A DNA stretch of 64,000 bases from Marinibacterium anthonyi (GCA_003217735.2 CP031585.1:1785501-1849500); one strand, 5' to 3'; numbered from the stretch's first letter, positions 50,754 to 60,036 are shown. Program-made: numbers and translations. Notes: generated from the letters alone by a model not told the origin.

Positions 50754-51643
50754 GGCTGGCGATCCTGGGGAACGTGAATTTCGACCTGGTCTTCCAGGTC
50801 GACCGCCTGCCTGAACGCCATGAGAAGATGGGGGCGACATCGGTCACCATCGGGGGCGGCGGCGCGCCGGCGAACGTGGCGTGGTGGCTGGCGCAGCTGG
50901 GGCACGAGGTGCATTACTTTGCCGCGCTTGGCGACGATCCCCTGTCCGAGGTGGCCCTGGCCAGCCTGTCCGACGTCGGGGTGAACACCAGCGCCGTGCG
51001 CAGGGTGCCGGGGATCGGGCCGACGCTGGCGGTGATGCTGGCCAACGGGTCCGACAAGCGAATGATCGGCGGGCGGGCCGGGGACAAGGTACAGGCGGGC
51101 GAGGCGATCGCGGCGCTGGTAGCCGAGACGGATTTCAGCGGGTTCCGGCATTTGCACACGGTGGCCTGGACGCATCCGATGCTGTTTGCGAACGGACGGC
51201 GGGCCGATCTGGATGGCGTGCCGGTGTCGGCGGATCTGAACGGGGGCTATTCGGCGCGGATCGCAGGCGACCTGGACCTGATCTTTTCCAACCGCGACGA
51301 GGTGGTGCGCAAGACCGGGCAGGAGGATCCCGGCGCGATGATCGCCCGGGACATGACGGGACACCGCTACGGGGCCGTGATCACCAACGGGGCGCAGGAC
51401 GTGACCGTCTATCGCCCCGAAGGCCCCGTATCCGTGGTGCCCGACCCGGTCGCGGTCATCGACCGGACTGGCGCCGGAGACGGGTTCTGCGCGGGCTACC
51501 TGCACGGCACATGGGCCGGCTTGCCGCCCGAAGAGGCGATCCGGGCGGGGCTGCGGCTGGCGGCGGCGGCGATGTCGGGGCATGGCTGCCGTCCGGTGAC
51601 CGAGGTCAGCCGGGCGGCGCTGGAGCATTTGCGGGGACTTTAG
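50750..51643 (+). CDS. PfkB family carbohydrate kinase
   Basis: This 297-residue ribokinase-like kinase has the substrate-side motif [17 protein letters not shown] (residues 35-51) and the PfkB signature [16 protein letters not shown] with catalytic base Asp244. It phosphorylates a sugar or nucleoside delivered by the importer. Ribose from the nucleoside hydrolase at 43448 is an attractive substrate, though fructose or a nucleoside is possible. The ATG at 50750 overlaps the permease stop. Its TAG stop interlocks with the TAA stop of the convergent ATPase gene, so the two operons end on the same few bases. Confidence 0.91.
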   Translation: MRLAILGNVNFDLVFQVDRLPERHEKMGATSVTIGGGGAPANVAWWLAQLGHEVHYFAALGDDPLSEVALASLSDVGVNTSAVRRVPGIGPTLAVMLANGSDKRMIGGRAGDKVQAGEAIAALVAETDFSGFRHLHTVAWTHPMLFANGRRADLDGVPVSADLNGGYSARIAGDLDLIFSNRDEVVRKTGQEDPGAMIARDMTGHRYGAVITNGAQDVTVYRPEGPVSVVPDPVAVIDRTGAGDGFCAGYLHGTWAGLPPEEAIRAGLRLAAAAMSGHGCRPVTEVSRAALEHLRGL

Positions 51644-52692
51644 GCGCGGATCGCCAGCCCCGGTTCGTCGAAGAAATGCAGCTCGTCGTCGCGGAACGAC
51701 AGGCCGATGCGGTCGCCGGGACGGACGGCGGTGTTGCCGTCGCTGCGGATGGTGATCTGGCCCAGCGGGCCGCCGTCGACGATGACATAGCTGTCGGCGC
51801 CCAGGTATTCGACCACGTCCACCGTGCCGTCCATCTGGCCGTCGCCGGGCGAAACGATCCCGATATGTTCGGGGCGGATGCCCAGGTGCACCGCCGGGCG
51901 CGCACCGGGGAAGGCCCCGCCGCGACCGCCCTCAAGGCTGTACAGCCCGCCAGAGGTCGTGCACGGCAGGATGTTCATCGCCGGGCTGCCGATGAACTTG
52001 GCCACGAACAGGTTGGCGGGGTTTTCGTACAATTCGCGCGGCGGGCCGACCTGCGCGATGGTGCCGTATTCCAGCACGACGATGCGGTCGGCCAGCGTCA
52101 TCGCTTCGACCTGGTCGTGGGTCACGTAGATCATCGTCGATTTCAGCGACTGGTGCAGCTTGGCGATTTCATAGCGCATTTCCACCCGCAGCGCCGCGTC
52201 AAGGTTCGACAGCGGTTCATCGAACAGGAACGCGGTGGGATCGCGCACGATGGACCGCCCGATCGCCACCCGCTGCCGCTGCCCGCCCGACAGCGCCTTG
52301 GGACGGCGGTCGAGAAAGGGTTCCAGCTTGAGGATGCGCGCGGCCTCGGACACCTTGGCCTCGATCTCGGCCTTGGGCGCGCCGGAGGTCTTCAGCGAAA
52401 ACCCCATGTTGTCGGCCACCGACATGTGCGGGTACAGCGCGTAGCTTTGGAACACCATGGTCAGGCCGCGTTCGTGGGGTGGCTTGTCGGTGACGTCCTT
52501 GCCGTCCAGCACGATGGCCCCGCGCGAGGTTTCTTCCAGCCCGCCGATCATGCGCAGCAGCGTGGACTTGCCGCAGCCCGACGGGCCGACGAAGACGACG
52601 AATTCACCGTCCTCGATCTGCAGGTCCACACCCTTGATGACCTGCAGTTCTCCGTACCATTTCTCGACCTGCTTCAGCTCGATCTTGCCCAT
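51640..52692 (-). CDS. ABC ATPase, UgpC/MsmX/AglK type
   Basis: This ATPase of about 350 residues has Walker [13 protein letters not shown], signature [15 protein letters not shown], Walker [13 protein letters not shown]-loop VTHDQVEAM and a C-terminal TOBE/MalK regulatory domain. The ATG at 52692 has AGGAGG seven bases upstream and lies inside the hydrolase gene end. It is the last gene of the minus-strand operon. No other sugar-type ATPase is in the window, so it may energise both this importer and the one at 47797. Confidence 0.93.
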   Translation of the reverse strand: MGKIELKQVEKWYGELQVIKGVDLQIEDGEFVVFVGPSGCGKSTLLRMIGGLEETSRGAIVLDGKDVTDKPPHERGLTMVFQSYALYPHMSVADNMGFSLKTSGAPKAEIEAKVSEAARILKLEPFLDRRPKALSGGQRQRVAIGRSIVRDPTAFLFDEPLSNLDAALRVEMRYEIAKLHQSLKSTMIYVTHDQVEAMTLADRIVVLEYGTIAQVGPPRELYENPANLFVAKFIGSPAMNILPCTTSGGLYSLEGGRGGAFPGARPAVHLGIRPEHIGIVSPGDGQMDGTVDVVEYLGADSYVIVDGGPLGQITIRSDGNTAVRPGDRIGLSFRDDELHFFDEPGLAIRA

Positions 52693-53939
52693 GGCGTGCC
52701 TCCTGTCGTCGGGGATGCCCAGGCGAGCCATACGGCCGCCGTCCAGGTGAAATTGCGACCTCCGGCCGGGGCGCCGTCGCGGGGGTCGAAGTATTCGGCA
52801 AAGCCGTTCTCGGCAATGAGACGGCCGGTGTTTTCGGTCAGGGCCTGCGCGCGGTCGGCGTGGCCGGCCTCGGCCAGGCCGGTGGCGACCAGCATGTTCA
52901 GCATCGCCCAGACCGGTCCGCGCCAGTAGCGCTTGGGTTCGTAAGCGGGGTGCGCCGGGTCGGTGGAGGGGACGAAATAGGTCACCGCCTGCGCGATCCG
53001 GTCGTATTGGGCCAGCATGCGATCATCGTTGATGCCCGCGTACCAGCACAGGAACGACGCGTTCGACACCACGCCGGTGTGCTTGCCGCTGCGGATATCC
53101 AGGCAATCGTAGGTCTGTGCGTCCTCGTTCCACAGCTTTTGCGCGCCGGTCTCCATCTCGGCGATCCAGCCGTCCAGCTCATCCGTCGGTTCGCCCAGCC
53201 GTGCGGCCAGGGCGCGCAGGTCACGGGTGGCGCGCAGCAGCGTGAAGGTCATGGTCGGATCGGCCACGCGGAACGGCGTTACCTCGCGCAGGTGCGCCTC
53301 GTCCCAGGCGCAATCGCCGCCCAGCTTAACGAGGTGCAGGTAGCGGTCGTAATCCCAGCGGCGGGGGCGTTCTTCCTCGACCACGTGGGTGGTGTCGCGG
53401 CGGTAGTACTGATCGACGCCCTGGGGTTCGATGGCCGAGAAGGTCGCGTCCCAGTCGGGGCAATTGTCGCGCCCGGTTTCCCAGGGGTGGGTGACGACGA
53501 TGGCGCCGCCCTCGTTGCGCCAGGTCATGAACCATCGATGCGACGCCATGAGGCCGGGCATCAGCGCGCGGGCGCGGGGGTCGTTGGCGGGGTCGATATC
53601 CACCAGCCAGCGCACGAAGGTCGCCGCGATGGGCGGCTGCGAGATGCCCGAGGACGGGATCGGCCCGGTGCCGCGCCAGATGTCGGGGCCGGGGAAATAG
53701 CCCGGGTCGACCTGGTGGAACAGGATATGGGGGACCATGCCGTTGTCCCACTGGCCGGAAAACAGCGTCTCGATCTCGGTCCAGGCGCGGTCCATGTCGT
53801 GTTCGGCAAAGCCTATGGCCGCGAACACGCTGTCCCAGTTCCATTGGTAGGGATATAGCCCGTGGGTCGGGACGGTGTATCCGCCCCGGTCGTTTCCCGC
53901 GAGGATCGCGCGCGCTTGCGCGTCAAGGTCTTGGGTCAT
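52674..53939 (-). CDS. GH63-like glycoside hydrolase (MGH1/glucosylglycerate-hydrolase type)
   Basis: This 421-residue protein has an (alpha/alpha)6-barrel glycoside hydrolase look. Blocks such as [59 protein letters not shown] and [19 protein letters not shown] resemble mannosyl- and glucosylglycerate hydrolases of family GH63. There is no signal peptide, so it acts in the cytoplasm on what the importer brings in. It overlaps the ATPase gene by 19 bases. A compatible-solute glycoside is an attractive substrate, but alpha-glucosides in general are not excluded. Confidence 0.84.
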   Translation of the reverse strand: MTQDLDAQARAILAGNDRGGYTVPTHGLYPYQWNWDSVFAAIGFAEHDMDRAWTEIETLFSGQWDNGMVPHILFHQVDPGYFPGPDIWRGTGPIPSSGISQPPIAATFVRWLVDIDPANDPRARALMPGLMASHRWFMTWRNEGGAIVVTHPWETGRDNCPDWDATFSAIEPQGVDQYYRRDTTHVVEEERPRRWDYDRYLHLVKLGGDCAWDEAHLREVTPFRVADPTMTFTLLRATRDLRALAARLGEPTDELDGWIAEMETGAQKLWNEDAQTYDCLDIRSGKHTGVVSNASFLCWYAGINDDRMLAQYDRIAQAVTYFVPSTDPAHPAYEPKRYWRGPVWAMLNMLVATGLAEAGHADRAQALTENTGRLIAENGFAEYFDPRDGAPAGGRNFTWTAAVWLAWASPTTGGTPWARSS

Positions 53940-54006
53940 TTCTTCCTCTGTCGTCCGGCGCGGGCGCCGTCGTTTCGGGGCTGCATGTCGGTCGGGCGGG
54001 GCTGGG

Positions 54007-55218
54007 TCATCCCTTTACCGCGCCCGCCGTCAGGCCCTTGGTCATGAACTTCTCGAGCCCCAGGAAAAGCGCCATGATCGGCACGGTGGCGATCACCGCG
54101 CCCGCCATCAGGTGCTGACGCGGGATCTCGGAGGAATTCAGCATCGCCACGCCGCGCGTCAGCGTGAACTTGGACGGGTCATCCAGCAGCATGAAGGCCA
54201 GCAGGAATTCGTTCCACGCGATCATGAAGACGTACAGCGACACCGACGCCAGCGCGGGCAGCGACAGCGGCAGCGTGATCTTCCAGATCACGCGCAGGCG
54301 GGTGAGGCCGTCCATCAGCCCGGCTTCCTCGACTTCGGCCGGCAGGCCGCGGAAATAGCCCTGCAGCATGTACAGCGCAACGGGGATCGTGGTGACCGGG
54401 TAGATGATGATGATGCCGAAGATCGTGTTCCTGAGGCCCGTCATCGAGAAGGCGATGTAGATCGGCAGCGCCAGGACGATCATCGGCACCATGTAGATCA
54501 ACAGGATCGACCGGGAAAACAACGTCCGACCCGTGAACCGCAGCCGCGCCACCGCATAGGCGCCGGGGACCGAGAACGCCAGCGTGATCAGCACCGTCAG
54601 CACCGAGACGTAGAACGACGTCCACAGGTAGCTGCCGAAATGGAACTGCGAGAAAAGTTCGACATAGCTGGAAAACAGATCCCACCCCTTGGACAGGTCG
54701 ATCGAGAAATCCAGCGGGTTCTGCACCAGCTGCTGCTGGTTCTTCAGGCTGGTCATCACCATCACGTAGAAGGGGATGGCGACCAGCGCGGTGAAGATGA
54801 CGTAACCGGCGCTGGTCAGGAACCGGATGACCGCATGTTCGAACGCATGGCGCGTGGCGGCGCCGATCGGCAGGCCGGTCATCATGTAGCGCATCGGCCA
54901 GGCGTATCCGACCCCCAGCGCAAGCCCGGTGATCAGGGCCGCGATCGTGCCCACGTTGATGCCCCGCAGCACGGGACCGACGCCCAGAAGCGTCGCCGCC
55001 AGCAGCAGGATTCCGGCCAGCGCCGGACCGGCCTGGCCGGCCCGGTCGGTGGTCGCGGGCCACAGCAGAATGCCCCACAGCAGGCAGGACAGCAGCACGG
55101 GGCGGAAGGGTTCGCCGGTCGAGAACGACATGATCACGGCGATGGTGAAGCCCGCGATAAGCATCCAGAGCGCGCCGATGACCGGCCCGGTGACATATCC
55201 GCGACGGATGACGGTCAT
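54007..55218 (-). CDS. ABC permease, AglG/MalG type with extra N-terminal membrane region
   Basis: At 403 residues it is over 100 longer than ordinary MalG-type subunits. The C-terminal part, from about residue 135, is a normal permease: core helix AGYVIFTALVAIPFYVMVMTSLKN, EAA loop GLPAEVEEAGLMDGLTRLRVIWKITLPLS, and a HLMAGAVIATVPIMALFLGLEKFMTKGL ending. The N-terminal 130 residues hold about four additional hydrophobic segments (near 11-31, 39-54, 64-84 and 88-104). ATGA couples it to the upstream permease gene. Longer AglG-type proteins exist in alpha-glucoside importers; whether this exact extension is common needs a search. Confidence 0.88.
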   Translation of the reverse strand: MTVIRRGYVTGPVIGALWMLIAGFTIAVIMSFSTGEPFRPVLLSCLLWGILLWPATTDRAGQAGPALAGILLLAATLLGVGPVLRGINVGTIAALITGLALGVGYAWPMRYMMTGLPIGAATRHAFEHAVIRFLTSAGYVIFTALVAIPFYVMVMTSLKNQQQLVQNPLDFSIDLSKGWDLFSSYVELFSQFHFGSYLWTSFYVSVLTVLITLAFSVPGAYAVARLRFTGRTLFSRSILLIYMVPMIVLALPIYIAFSMTGLRNTIFGIIIIYPVTTIPVALYMLQGYFRGLPAEVEEAGLMDGLTRLRVIWKITLPLSLPALASVSLYVFMIAWNEFLLAFMLLDDPSKFTLTRGVAMLNSSEIPRQHLMAGAVIATVPIMALFLGLEKFMTKGLTAGAVKG

Positions 55219-56459
55219 AGCCCTTCCTCCCGGCTGACGTATTTCAGGAAGAAGATCGAAAACACCAGCAGCACGCAGAACACCACGACGGCCACGGCAG
55301 CACCCGCGCCGATGTTGGACACGGCAAAGGCCTGTTCATAGACGTTGACGGTCAGTGTCCGCGTGCCCGCGTTGCCACCCGTCAGCAGGAAGATGTCGTC
55401 GAACTTGTTGAAGGTCCAGATGAAGCGCAGCAGGAACAGCACCGAAAGGATGCCCAGAAGCTGAGGCACCGACAGGTACCAGAACTGCTGGAAGGGCGAT
55501 GCCCCGTCCATGTCGGCGGCTTCGTACATGTCGGTGTCGATGGATTGCATCCGCGCCAGGATGAACAGGAACGACAGCGGGAAATAGCGCCAGATCTCGA
55601 ACACCGTGACCATCAGCAGCGCCAGGGGGCGTTCCCCGAAGAAGTTGATCGGGCCCGATGTCAGGCCCATCTGCATCAGCAGCGCGTTGACCGAACCCGA
55701 AAACGGGTCCAGCAGGATGACCCAGGTGAAGGCCACGGCGATCACCGGGGCGACGTAGGGAAACAGGTACAGCCCCCGCAAAACCCCTTGGCCCTTGAAT
55801 TCCTTGTTCAGCAGCAGCGCCGCGAACAACCCCACGACCAGCGCGCCCACAGTGCCGACGACGGTGTAGAACACCGTGGCCCAAAGCACGGTCAGGAACT
55901 GGCTGTCGTCGAAGATGCGGGCGAAATTGTCGAAGGTGAAATCGAAGTTGGTCAGGATGTTGTCGGCCCGGCCAGTGGCCAGCGCCTCGGTCTCGTCCTC
56001 GATGGCGTCTTCCAGCGCGCCGGCGTCGAAGCCGTCGGCGAAGGTGACGGGCAGTTCCAGCGTCAGGCGCGCCTTGGGGTCCAGGTCGCCGATGTCGCAG
56101 GTCAGCGCCGGTCCGTCCAGCGTGCAGCCGTCGGGCAGGGCGCCGGGCGTGACACCATCGGGCAGGACATCGCTCAGCACCACGTGGGTGATCGTGGTGT
56201 CCTGGCTTCGGTTCTGCAGGCGGTATCGGACATGCTGGGTCGCTTCGCCCTGGTCGCGCAGATCCTCGCGCACAACCGGGACGGTCGGGCGCAGATCGGC
56301 CAGGCCGATGGGTTTGAAGCTGATCCAGAAAACCGACAGGAGCGGCAGGACCACAACCAGCGAAACGCTGATGATGGTGGGCAGCAGCAGCCCCCAGGCC
56401 AGGCGCGCCTCGCGCCGGGCAAGGGGCCCGTGGCCCTTGGGTGGTGTCACGTCTGTCAT
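55215..56459 (-). CDS. ABC permease, AglF/MalF type with inserted DUF11-like domain
   Basis: This protein has about 414 residues. After the first helix (AWGLLLPTIISVSLVVVLPLLSVFWISF, residues 21-48) comes an insertion of about 115 residues (54-170) before the remaining five helices. Within it, residues 75-140 show the pattern of a DUF11 immunoglobulin-like repeat (YRLQNRSQDTTITHVVLSDV, LPDGVT, LTCDIGDLDPKARLTLELPV) with two cysteines (112, 121) that could form a disulfide. Topology puts it in the periplasm. The EAA loop IDTDMYEAADMDGASPFQQFWYLSVPQLLG is normal. I prefer the ATG at 56459; a TTG at 56483 is possible. Confidence 0.86.
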   Translation of the reverse strand: MTDVTPPKGHGPLARREARLAWGLLLPTIISVSLVVVLPLLSVFWISFKPIGLADLRPTVPVVREDLRDQGEATQHVRYRLQNRSQDTTITHVVLSDVLPDGVTPGALPDGCTLDGPALTCDIGDLDPKARLTLELPVTFADGFDAGALEDAIEDETEALATGRADNILTNFDFTFDNFARIFDDSQFLTVLWATVFYTVVGTVGALVVGLFAALLLNKEFKGQGVLRGLYLFPYVAPVIAVAFTWVILLDPFSGSVNALLMQMGLTSGPINFFGERPLALLMVTVFEIWRYFPLSFLFILARMQSIDTDMYEAADMDGASPFQQFWYLSVPQLLGILSVLFLLRFIWTFNKFDDIFLLTGGNAGTRTLTVNVYEQAFAVSNIGAGAAVAVVVFCVLLVFSIFFLKYVSREEGL

Positions 56460-56467
56460 GTTATGTT

Positions 56468-56493
56468 GGCCCGTGCCCCGCAAGGCACGGGCC
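56468..56493 (-). other. Strong hairpin between binding protein and permease genes
   Basis: GGCCCGTGCC (56468-56477) and GGCACGGGCC (56484-56493) form a perfect 10-bp stem with a 6-base loop, between the SBP stop (56500) and the permease start (56459). There is no U-tract in the direction of transcription. It probably protects the SBP message from 3' decay and so raises its level over the permeases. Confidence 0.65.
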
Positions 56494-56499
56494 GGTCCT

Positions 56500-57855
56500 T
56501 TATTGGATCTTGGAAAGTTCGTCGTTCATCTTGGCCACCGCGGCGGGCGCGTCGATCTCGCCGTCGATGTATTCGCGCACGACCCGGTTGATCACCTGGC
56601 TGTTGACGATCTTGGACGCCAGAGCCAGCTGGCCGTCCTCGACCCCCCAGCGCTGTGCCACGTCCAGGCCGCCCACGATCTCGTCGATCATGTCCTGCGA
56701 ATACAGGTCCGCCATCGGTGCCTTGCGGTCCACGCCCATGGGCAGGGTCGCCCAGGCATCCACAAATTCCGTCGGGTTGTCTTCGGTGCCGCGGCGCACC
56801 GGGAACTTGCCCTCCGGCGCGATCGCCAGCGTCGAGGTGTATCCTTCGCCCATGGAATACTTGACGAATTCCATCGCCTCGTCGGTATCGGCATCCGCCG
56901 TGATGCCGAAATAGCGGATGTCTCCCCAGGCCGCGCCATCGGGGTTGGACGGTCCGGCGAAGTTGGTCACGATACCGGTCTTGGACGCCAGTTCGGGCGA
57001 TGTCGGATCGTCGTTGATCGTGGGCGGCGCGCTGTCGCGCAGGCCGGCCAGTTCATCCAGGATGAACGGCGACCAGATGACCATCGCCGCCTGGCCCGCG
57101 AAATACAGCGTGCGCGACTGGTCCCAGTACAGTTCGCCCGGGGGCGATGCGTCGGCCAGGGCCTTGTAGAATTCCAGCACCTCGACGGTCTTCTTCTCGT
57201 CGAAGCCGGTGAACCCGTCGGGGCCGACCGGGGTGGCGCCATTGGCGAGGAAGACATGTTCCAGCACCTGGGACATGAAGTTCTCGTCCACCTTGGTGGC
57301 GGCGACAAAGCCGAACATCTCGGGCGGGTTGTGCAGCGCCTTGATGGCGGCCAGCACGTCGGCATAGGTCGCCGGCGGCTTCAGCCCGGCCTTTTCGAAC
57401 AGGTCCTTGCGGTACAGGATCATCTGCGTCCAGCCGTCGACCGGCACGCTGGCCCAGCCGTCATCGGTGGCCGCCATGGCAAGCGCGCCGGGGGCAAAGG
57501 TGTCCTCGCCCAGCTCCTCGATCACCTCGGTGGCCGCGTCACCGTCCAGGATCCCGGCCTCGTACCAGGGCAGGGCGTATTGCAGCGTGTGATAGATGAC
57601 GTCCGGCAGGTCTCCGGCGGCATAGGCGGCGGTGGCGCGGGTGCCCAGGTCGGTTTCGGTCACGGGAATGACCTCGACCCCGATGCCGCTTTCCTCCTCG
57701 AAAGCCTTGGCCATCTTCTGCTGCAGGGCCAGCCGCTCGGGCTGTTCCTCGGTCGTCCAGAAGCGGATGTCGGCGGCACCGGCGCCGGCGGTCAGCGCCA
57801 GAGCAGTGGCGCCGGACAGCATCAGCCGGGCCCAGTTGGATGTGCCTGAATGCAT
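56500..57855 (-). CDS. Sugar-type ABC substrate-binding protein (AglE-like)
   Basis: This 451-residue periplasmic binding protein has a Sec signal peptide MHSGTSNWARLMLSGATALALTAGAGAAD (cleavage near residue 28). DIRFWTTEEQPERLALQQKMAKAFEEESGIGVEVI is typical of SBP family 1, and AAMVIWSPFILDELAGLRD sits in the ligand cleft region. AGGGAGAC lies nine bases upstream of the ATG. It heads the operon SBP, MalF-like, MalG-like, GH63-like and ATPase; with a cytoplasmic hydrolase, uptake of a disaccharide or glycoside is likely. Confidence 0.91.
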   Translation of the reverse strand: MHSGTSNWARLMLSGATALALTAGAGAADIRFWTTEEQPERLALQQKMAKAFEEESGIGVEVIPVTETDLGTRATAAYAAGDLPDVIYHTLQYALPWYEAGILDGDAATEVIEELGEDTFAPGALAMAATDDGWASVPVDGWTQMILYRKDLFEKAGLKPPATYADVLAAIKALHNPPEMFGFVAATKVDENFMSQVLEHVFLANGATPVGPDGFTGFDEKKTVEVLEFYKALADASPPGELYWDQSRTLYFAGQAAMVIWSPFILDELAGLRDSAPPTINDDPTSPELASKTGIVTNFAGPSNPDGAAWGDIRYFGITADADTDEAMEFVKYSMGEGYTSTLAIAPEGKFPVRRGTEDNPTEFVDAWATLPMGVDRKAPMADLYSQDMIDEIVGGLDVAQRWGVEDGQLALASKIVNSQVINRVVREYIDGEIDAPAAVAKMNDELSKIQ

Positions 57856-58498
57856 GTCATGGTCTCCCTGAAAGTCGATTTGACGATGTTTCTCAATCTC
57901 TTGGCGCCATCAAAAGCGCCGGGAGAAGGACGCAGGCAAATTCCACGTCCGGGACCACGCCTTCTCCTCCCGAGGGCATAGGAACGGCTTGGGACACCGG
58001 GGGCAAGCCCTAGTTTCGCTGCAAGTGCGAAGTCGGGGCGGGCGCGGGCGTGCCTTGCTGCGGTCCTTCGGAAGCTGTCGGGGCGGTGCGAAAAGGGCCG
58101 CGCGGCCGCCGGGGGCAAGGGAAAAAGGGACGCGCAGTGTAATCGGTTGCACAATCGGCGGCGCGGCCGGTCCGGTTTGGCCGAGGGTCATCTTTGCGCA
58201 CAACGGCCAAAAATTTGGGCGAAATGGCGCAAAATTGCGCAGATCCGGTCTGGCTGCGCGTGTCACAAGGTGCGGTGGGGCCGGGTGAAGCGGACGCCCA
58301 GATCTGGTGATTCACTTCAGGAAGGTGTTGGAAGGCCCCGTTAATACGACACAAAAATGGCACACTACCTAAAGGCGATTTGCCGATGCCGTATGGGAAA
58401 GGCCGTTTCGATGTTATGGTAATCATGTCCTGGCGGCGCAACGACGTCGTCCGAGGCTTCGAGCATGTCAACGAACAACACGTGAAAAAGGACCAACC
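57856..58498. other. 643-bp intergenic region between divergent genes
   Basis: No supported gene lies here; the small frames on both strands have no family resemblance. It carries the promoters of the SBP operon (leftward) and of the secreted-protein gene (rightward). GGAGAAGG (57922-57929) and CCTTCTCC (57960-57967) form a spaced inverted repeat, and GGCGC...GCGCC lies nearby. The right-hand part (about 58310-58440) is visibly richer in A and T than the surroundings. Confidence 0.6.
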
Positions 58499-59152
58499 AT
58501 GAAAGCAGTGCATCTTGCTGTCGCCGCCACCCTGGCGGCCACAAGCCTGTTCGGCGCGACGACCGCATCCGCCGAACTGAAACTTGCCACCCGTTTCGCC
58601 AACGCCGTCTCGGACTCCGCCGAATCCATCGGGCACCTGTTCGGCAAGGGCGACGACAAGGATCCCTCCGGGCTTCCGTCGATGAACGACACCTTCCACC
58701 TGTATCAGCAGGCCGGCGACTGGTTCATCTTCAAGAACGCCGCCAACGGGTCCTGCCTGGCCGAGAAATTCGATGCCAACCAGAACGCGGTCCAGTTCGG
58801 CCGCGCCGCCGGCACCAACGACGCCTTCCTGGCCGTCTACGCCCAGTTGCCGGAAGACTTCCGCACCGGCGCCCAGCGGACCACCGTGACCGTGGGCGAC
58901 CTGTCAAAGACCGGCAAGCTGGACCGCAAGCAGCGCGCCGGCGGGCAATCCTACACCGGCTCCTACGTCAAGGCGCCGTCTTTCGACTTCCTGGCCCAGG
59001 CGCCCTATGCCACCAGCACCGTGAAGATGTTCTGGGGCAAGGAACTGGAAACCGTGATCAGCCTCGACGGCAGCAGCCAAGCGCTGCAGGCGACGATGGC
59101 GTGCGAAGCGTCGGCCGATGGCGTCGCACCGGTGACCGGGCAGGGCGCCTGA
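58499..59152 (+). CDS. Secreted protein of unknown function
   Basis: This 217-residue protein has a clear Sec signal peptide (MKAVHLAVAATLAATSLFGATTASA, cleavage before ELK). The mature part has only two cysteines, in NGSCLAEKF and TMACEAS, which probably form one disulfide. The DWFIFKNAANGSCLAEKFD stretch recalls the W...G-x-C pattern of IalB-like periplasmic proteins, but I cannot assign it to a family with confidence. AAGGA precedes the ATG at 58499. It is a single-gene unit closed by an intrinsic terminator and preceded by a long regulatory region. Confidence 0.75.
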   Translation: MKAVHLAVAATLAATSLFGATTASAELKLATRFANAVSDSAESIGHLFGKGDDKDPSGLPSMNDTFHLYQQAGDWFIFKNAANGSCLAEKFDANQNAVQFGRAAGTNDAFLAVYAQLPEDFRTGAQRTTVTVGDLSKTGKLDRKQRAGGQSYTGSYVKAPSFDFLAQAPYATSTVKMFWGKELETVISLDGSSQALQATMACEASADGVAPVTGQGA

Positions 59153-59182
59153 GACCCCCGTCGACGTCGCGAACAGATCGTG

Positions 59183-59226
59183 CGGCCCGGTGAAGGAGAT
59201 CCCTTTGCCGGGCCGTTTCCGTTTTT
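59183..59226 (+). terminator. Intrinsic terminator of the secreted-protein gene
   Basis: CGGCCCGG (59183-59190) pairs with CCGGGCCG (59208-59215) in a perfect 8-bp stem, followed by TTTCCGTTTTT. It lies 30 bases past the stop codon and just before the end of the convergent rpe gene. Confidence 0.85.
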
Positions 59227-59231
59227 CGGGC

Positions 59232-59927
59232 TCAGGCCGCCTTGGCCGCGCCTTCGGCCGCCGCGCGGATCGCGGCGATGTTGGTGCCGTAGACGGACGG
59301 GTCGGCGACCGATCCGCCCTTGAAGACGGCGGATCCGGCGACCAGCACATCGGCGCCTGCCGCAGCCACCAGCGGCGCGGTCACGGGATCGACGCCGCCG
59401 TCGATCTCGATGTGTATGGGGCGATCGCCGATCAGCGCGCGCAGGCGGCGCACCTTTGCGGTCATGTCCAGGAACTTCTGCCCGCCGAAGCCGGGGTTCA
59501 CCGTCATCACGCAGACCAGGTCCGTCAGGTCCAGCAGCTCGGCCACCGCATCGGCCGGGGTGCCCGGGTTCAGCGCCACGCCCGCCTTCATCCCGGCGGC
59601 GCGGATCGCCTGCAGCGTGCGGTGGATGTGCGGGCCGGCTTCCACATGCGCCGTCAGGACATCGGCGCCGGCATCGGCGAAGGCGTCGATATAGGGATCG
59701 ACCGGCGTGATCATCAGGTGCACGTCCATCACCGTCTTCACGTGGCGGCGGAACGCCTTCACGGCGGGGGGGCCAAAGGTCAGGTTGGGCACGAAATGGC
59801 CGTCCATGACGTCCACGTGCACCCAGTCGGCGCCCTGCGCCTCGATGGCCTGGATCTCGCGTCCGAAGTCGGCGAAATCGGCCGACAGGATCGACGGGGC
59901 GATCTTGATGGATCGGTCAAAGCTCAT
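59232..59927 (-). CDS. rpe: Ribulose-phosphate 3-epimerase
   Basis: This TIM-barrel enzyme of about 231 residues converts ribulose 5-phosphate and xylulose 5-phosphate in the pentose-phosphate and Calvin cycles. Diagnostic motifs are IAPSILSADFADFG (residues about 9-22), VHVDVMDGHFVPNLTFGP with metal His and catalytic Asp, HLMITPVDPYI, VMTVNPGFGGQKF and the phosphate-binding IDGGV. The ATG at 59927 has GGAGGG upstream and gives the usual N-terminus. It is a single gene, convergent with the secreted-protein gene. Confidence 0.96.
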   Translation of the reverse strand: MSFDRSIKIAPSILSADFADFGREIQAIEAQGADWVHVDVMDGHFVPNLTFGPPAVKAFRRHVKTVMDVHLMITPVDPYIDAFADAGADVLTAHVEAGPHIHRTLQAIRAAGMKAGVALNPGTPADAVAELLDLTDLVCVMTVNPGFGGQKFLDMTAKVRRLRALIGDRPIHIEIDGGVDPVTAPLVAAAGADVLVAGSAVFKGGSVADPSVYGTNIAAIRAAAEGAAKAA

Positions 59928-60007
59928 GGGGCCCTCCGTGGGCTGGGGTGGGGCGGCAGCCCCGGTGGAACGAAGTGTCACGTGCGATCGCGGGCTTGTA
60001 AATAGAA

Positions 60008-60032
60008 GCGCCCGCCTGGGCAAGGCGGGCGC
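60008..60032 (-). terminator. Terminator-like hairpin after katG
   Basis: GCGCCCGCCT (60008-60017) and AGGCGGGCGC (60023-60032) form a perfect 10-bp stem with a 5-base loop. Read on the minus strand it is followed by TTCTATTT, so it fits a terminator for katG, whose stop is at 60111. Confidence 0.7.
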
Positions 60033-60036
60033 GCAT

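Noticed and set aside
57880-57900. GATGTTTCTC stretch resembling an IclR half-site upstream of the AglE-like gene
   Set aside because: Only one GTTTC half-site is present and the paired GAAAC arm and TGAAA are missing, so it does not match the three-part element.
58010-58699. 229-codon minus-strand open frame across the gap and the secreted-protein gene
   Set aside because: It overlaps a gene with a clear signal peptide and ribosome site, and its own sequence shows no domain.
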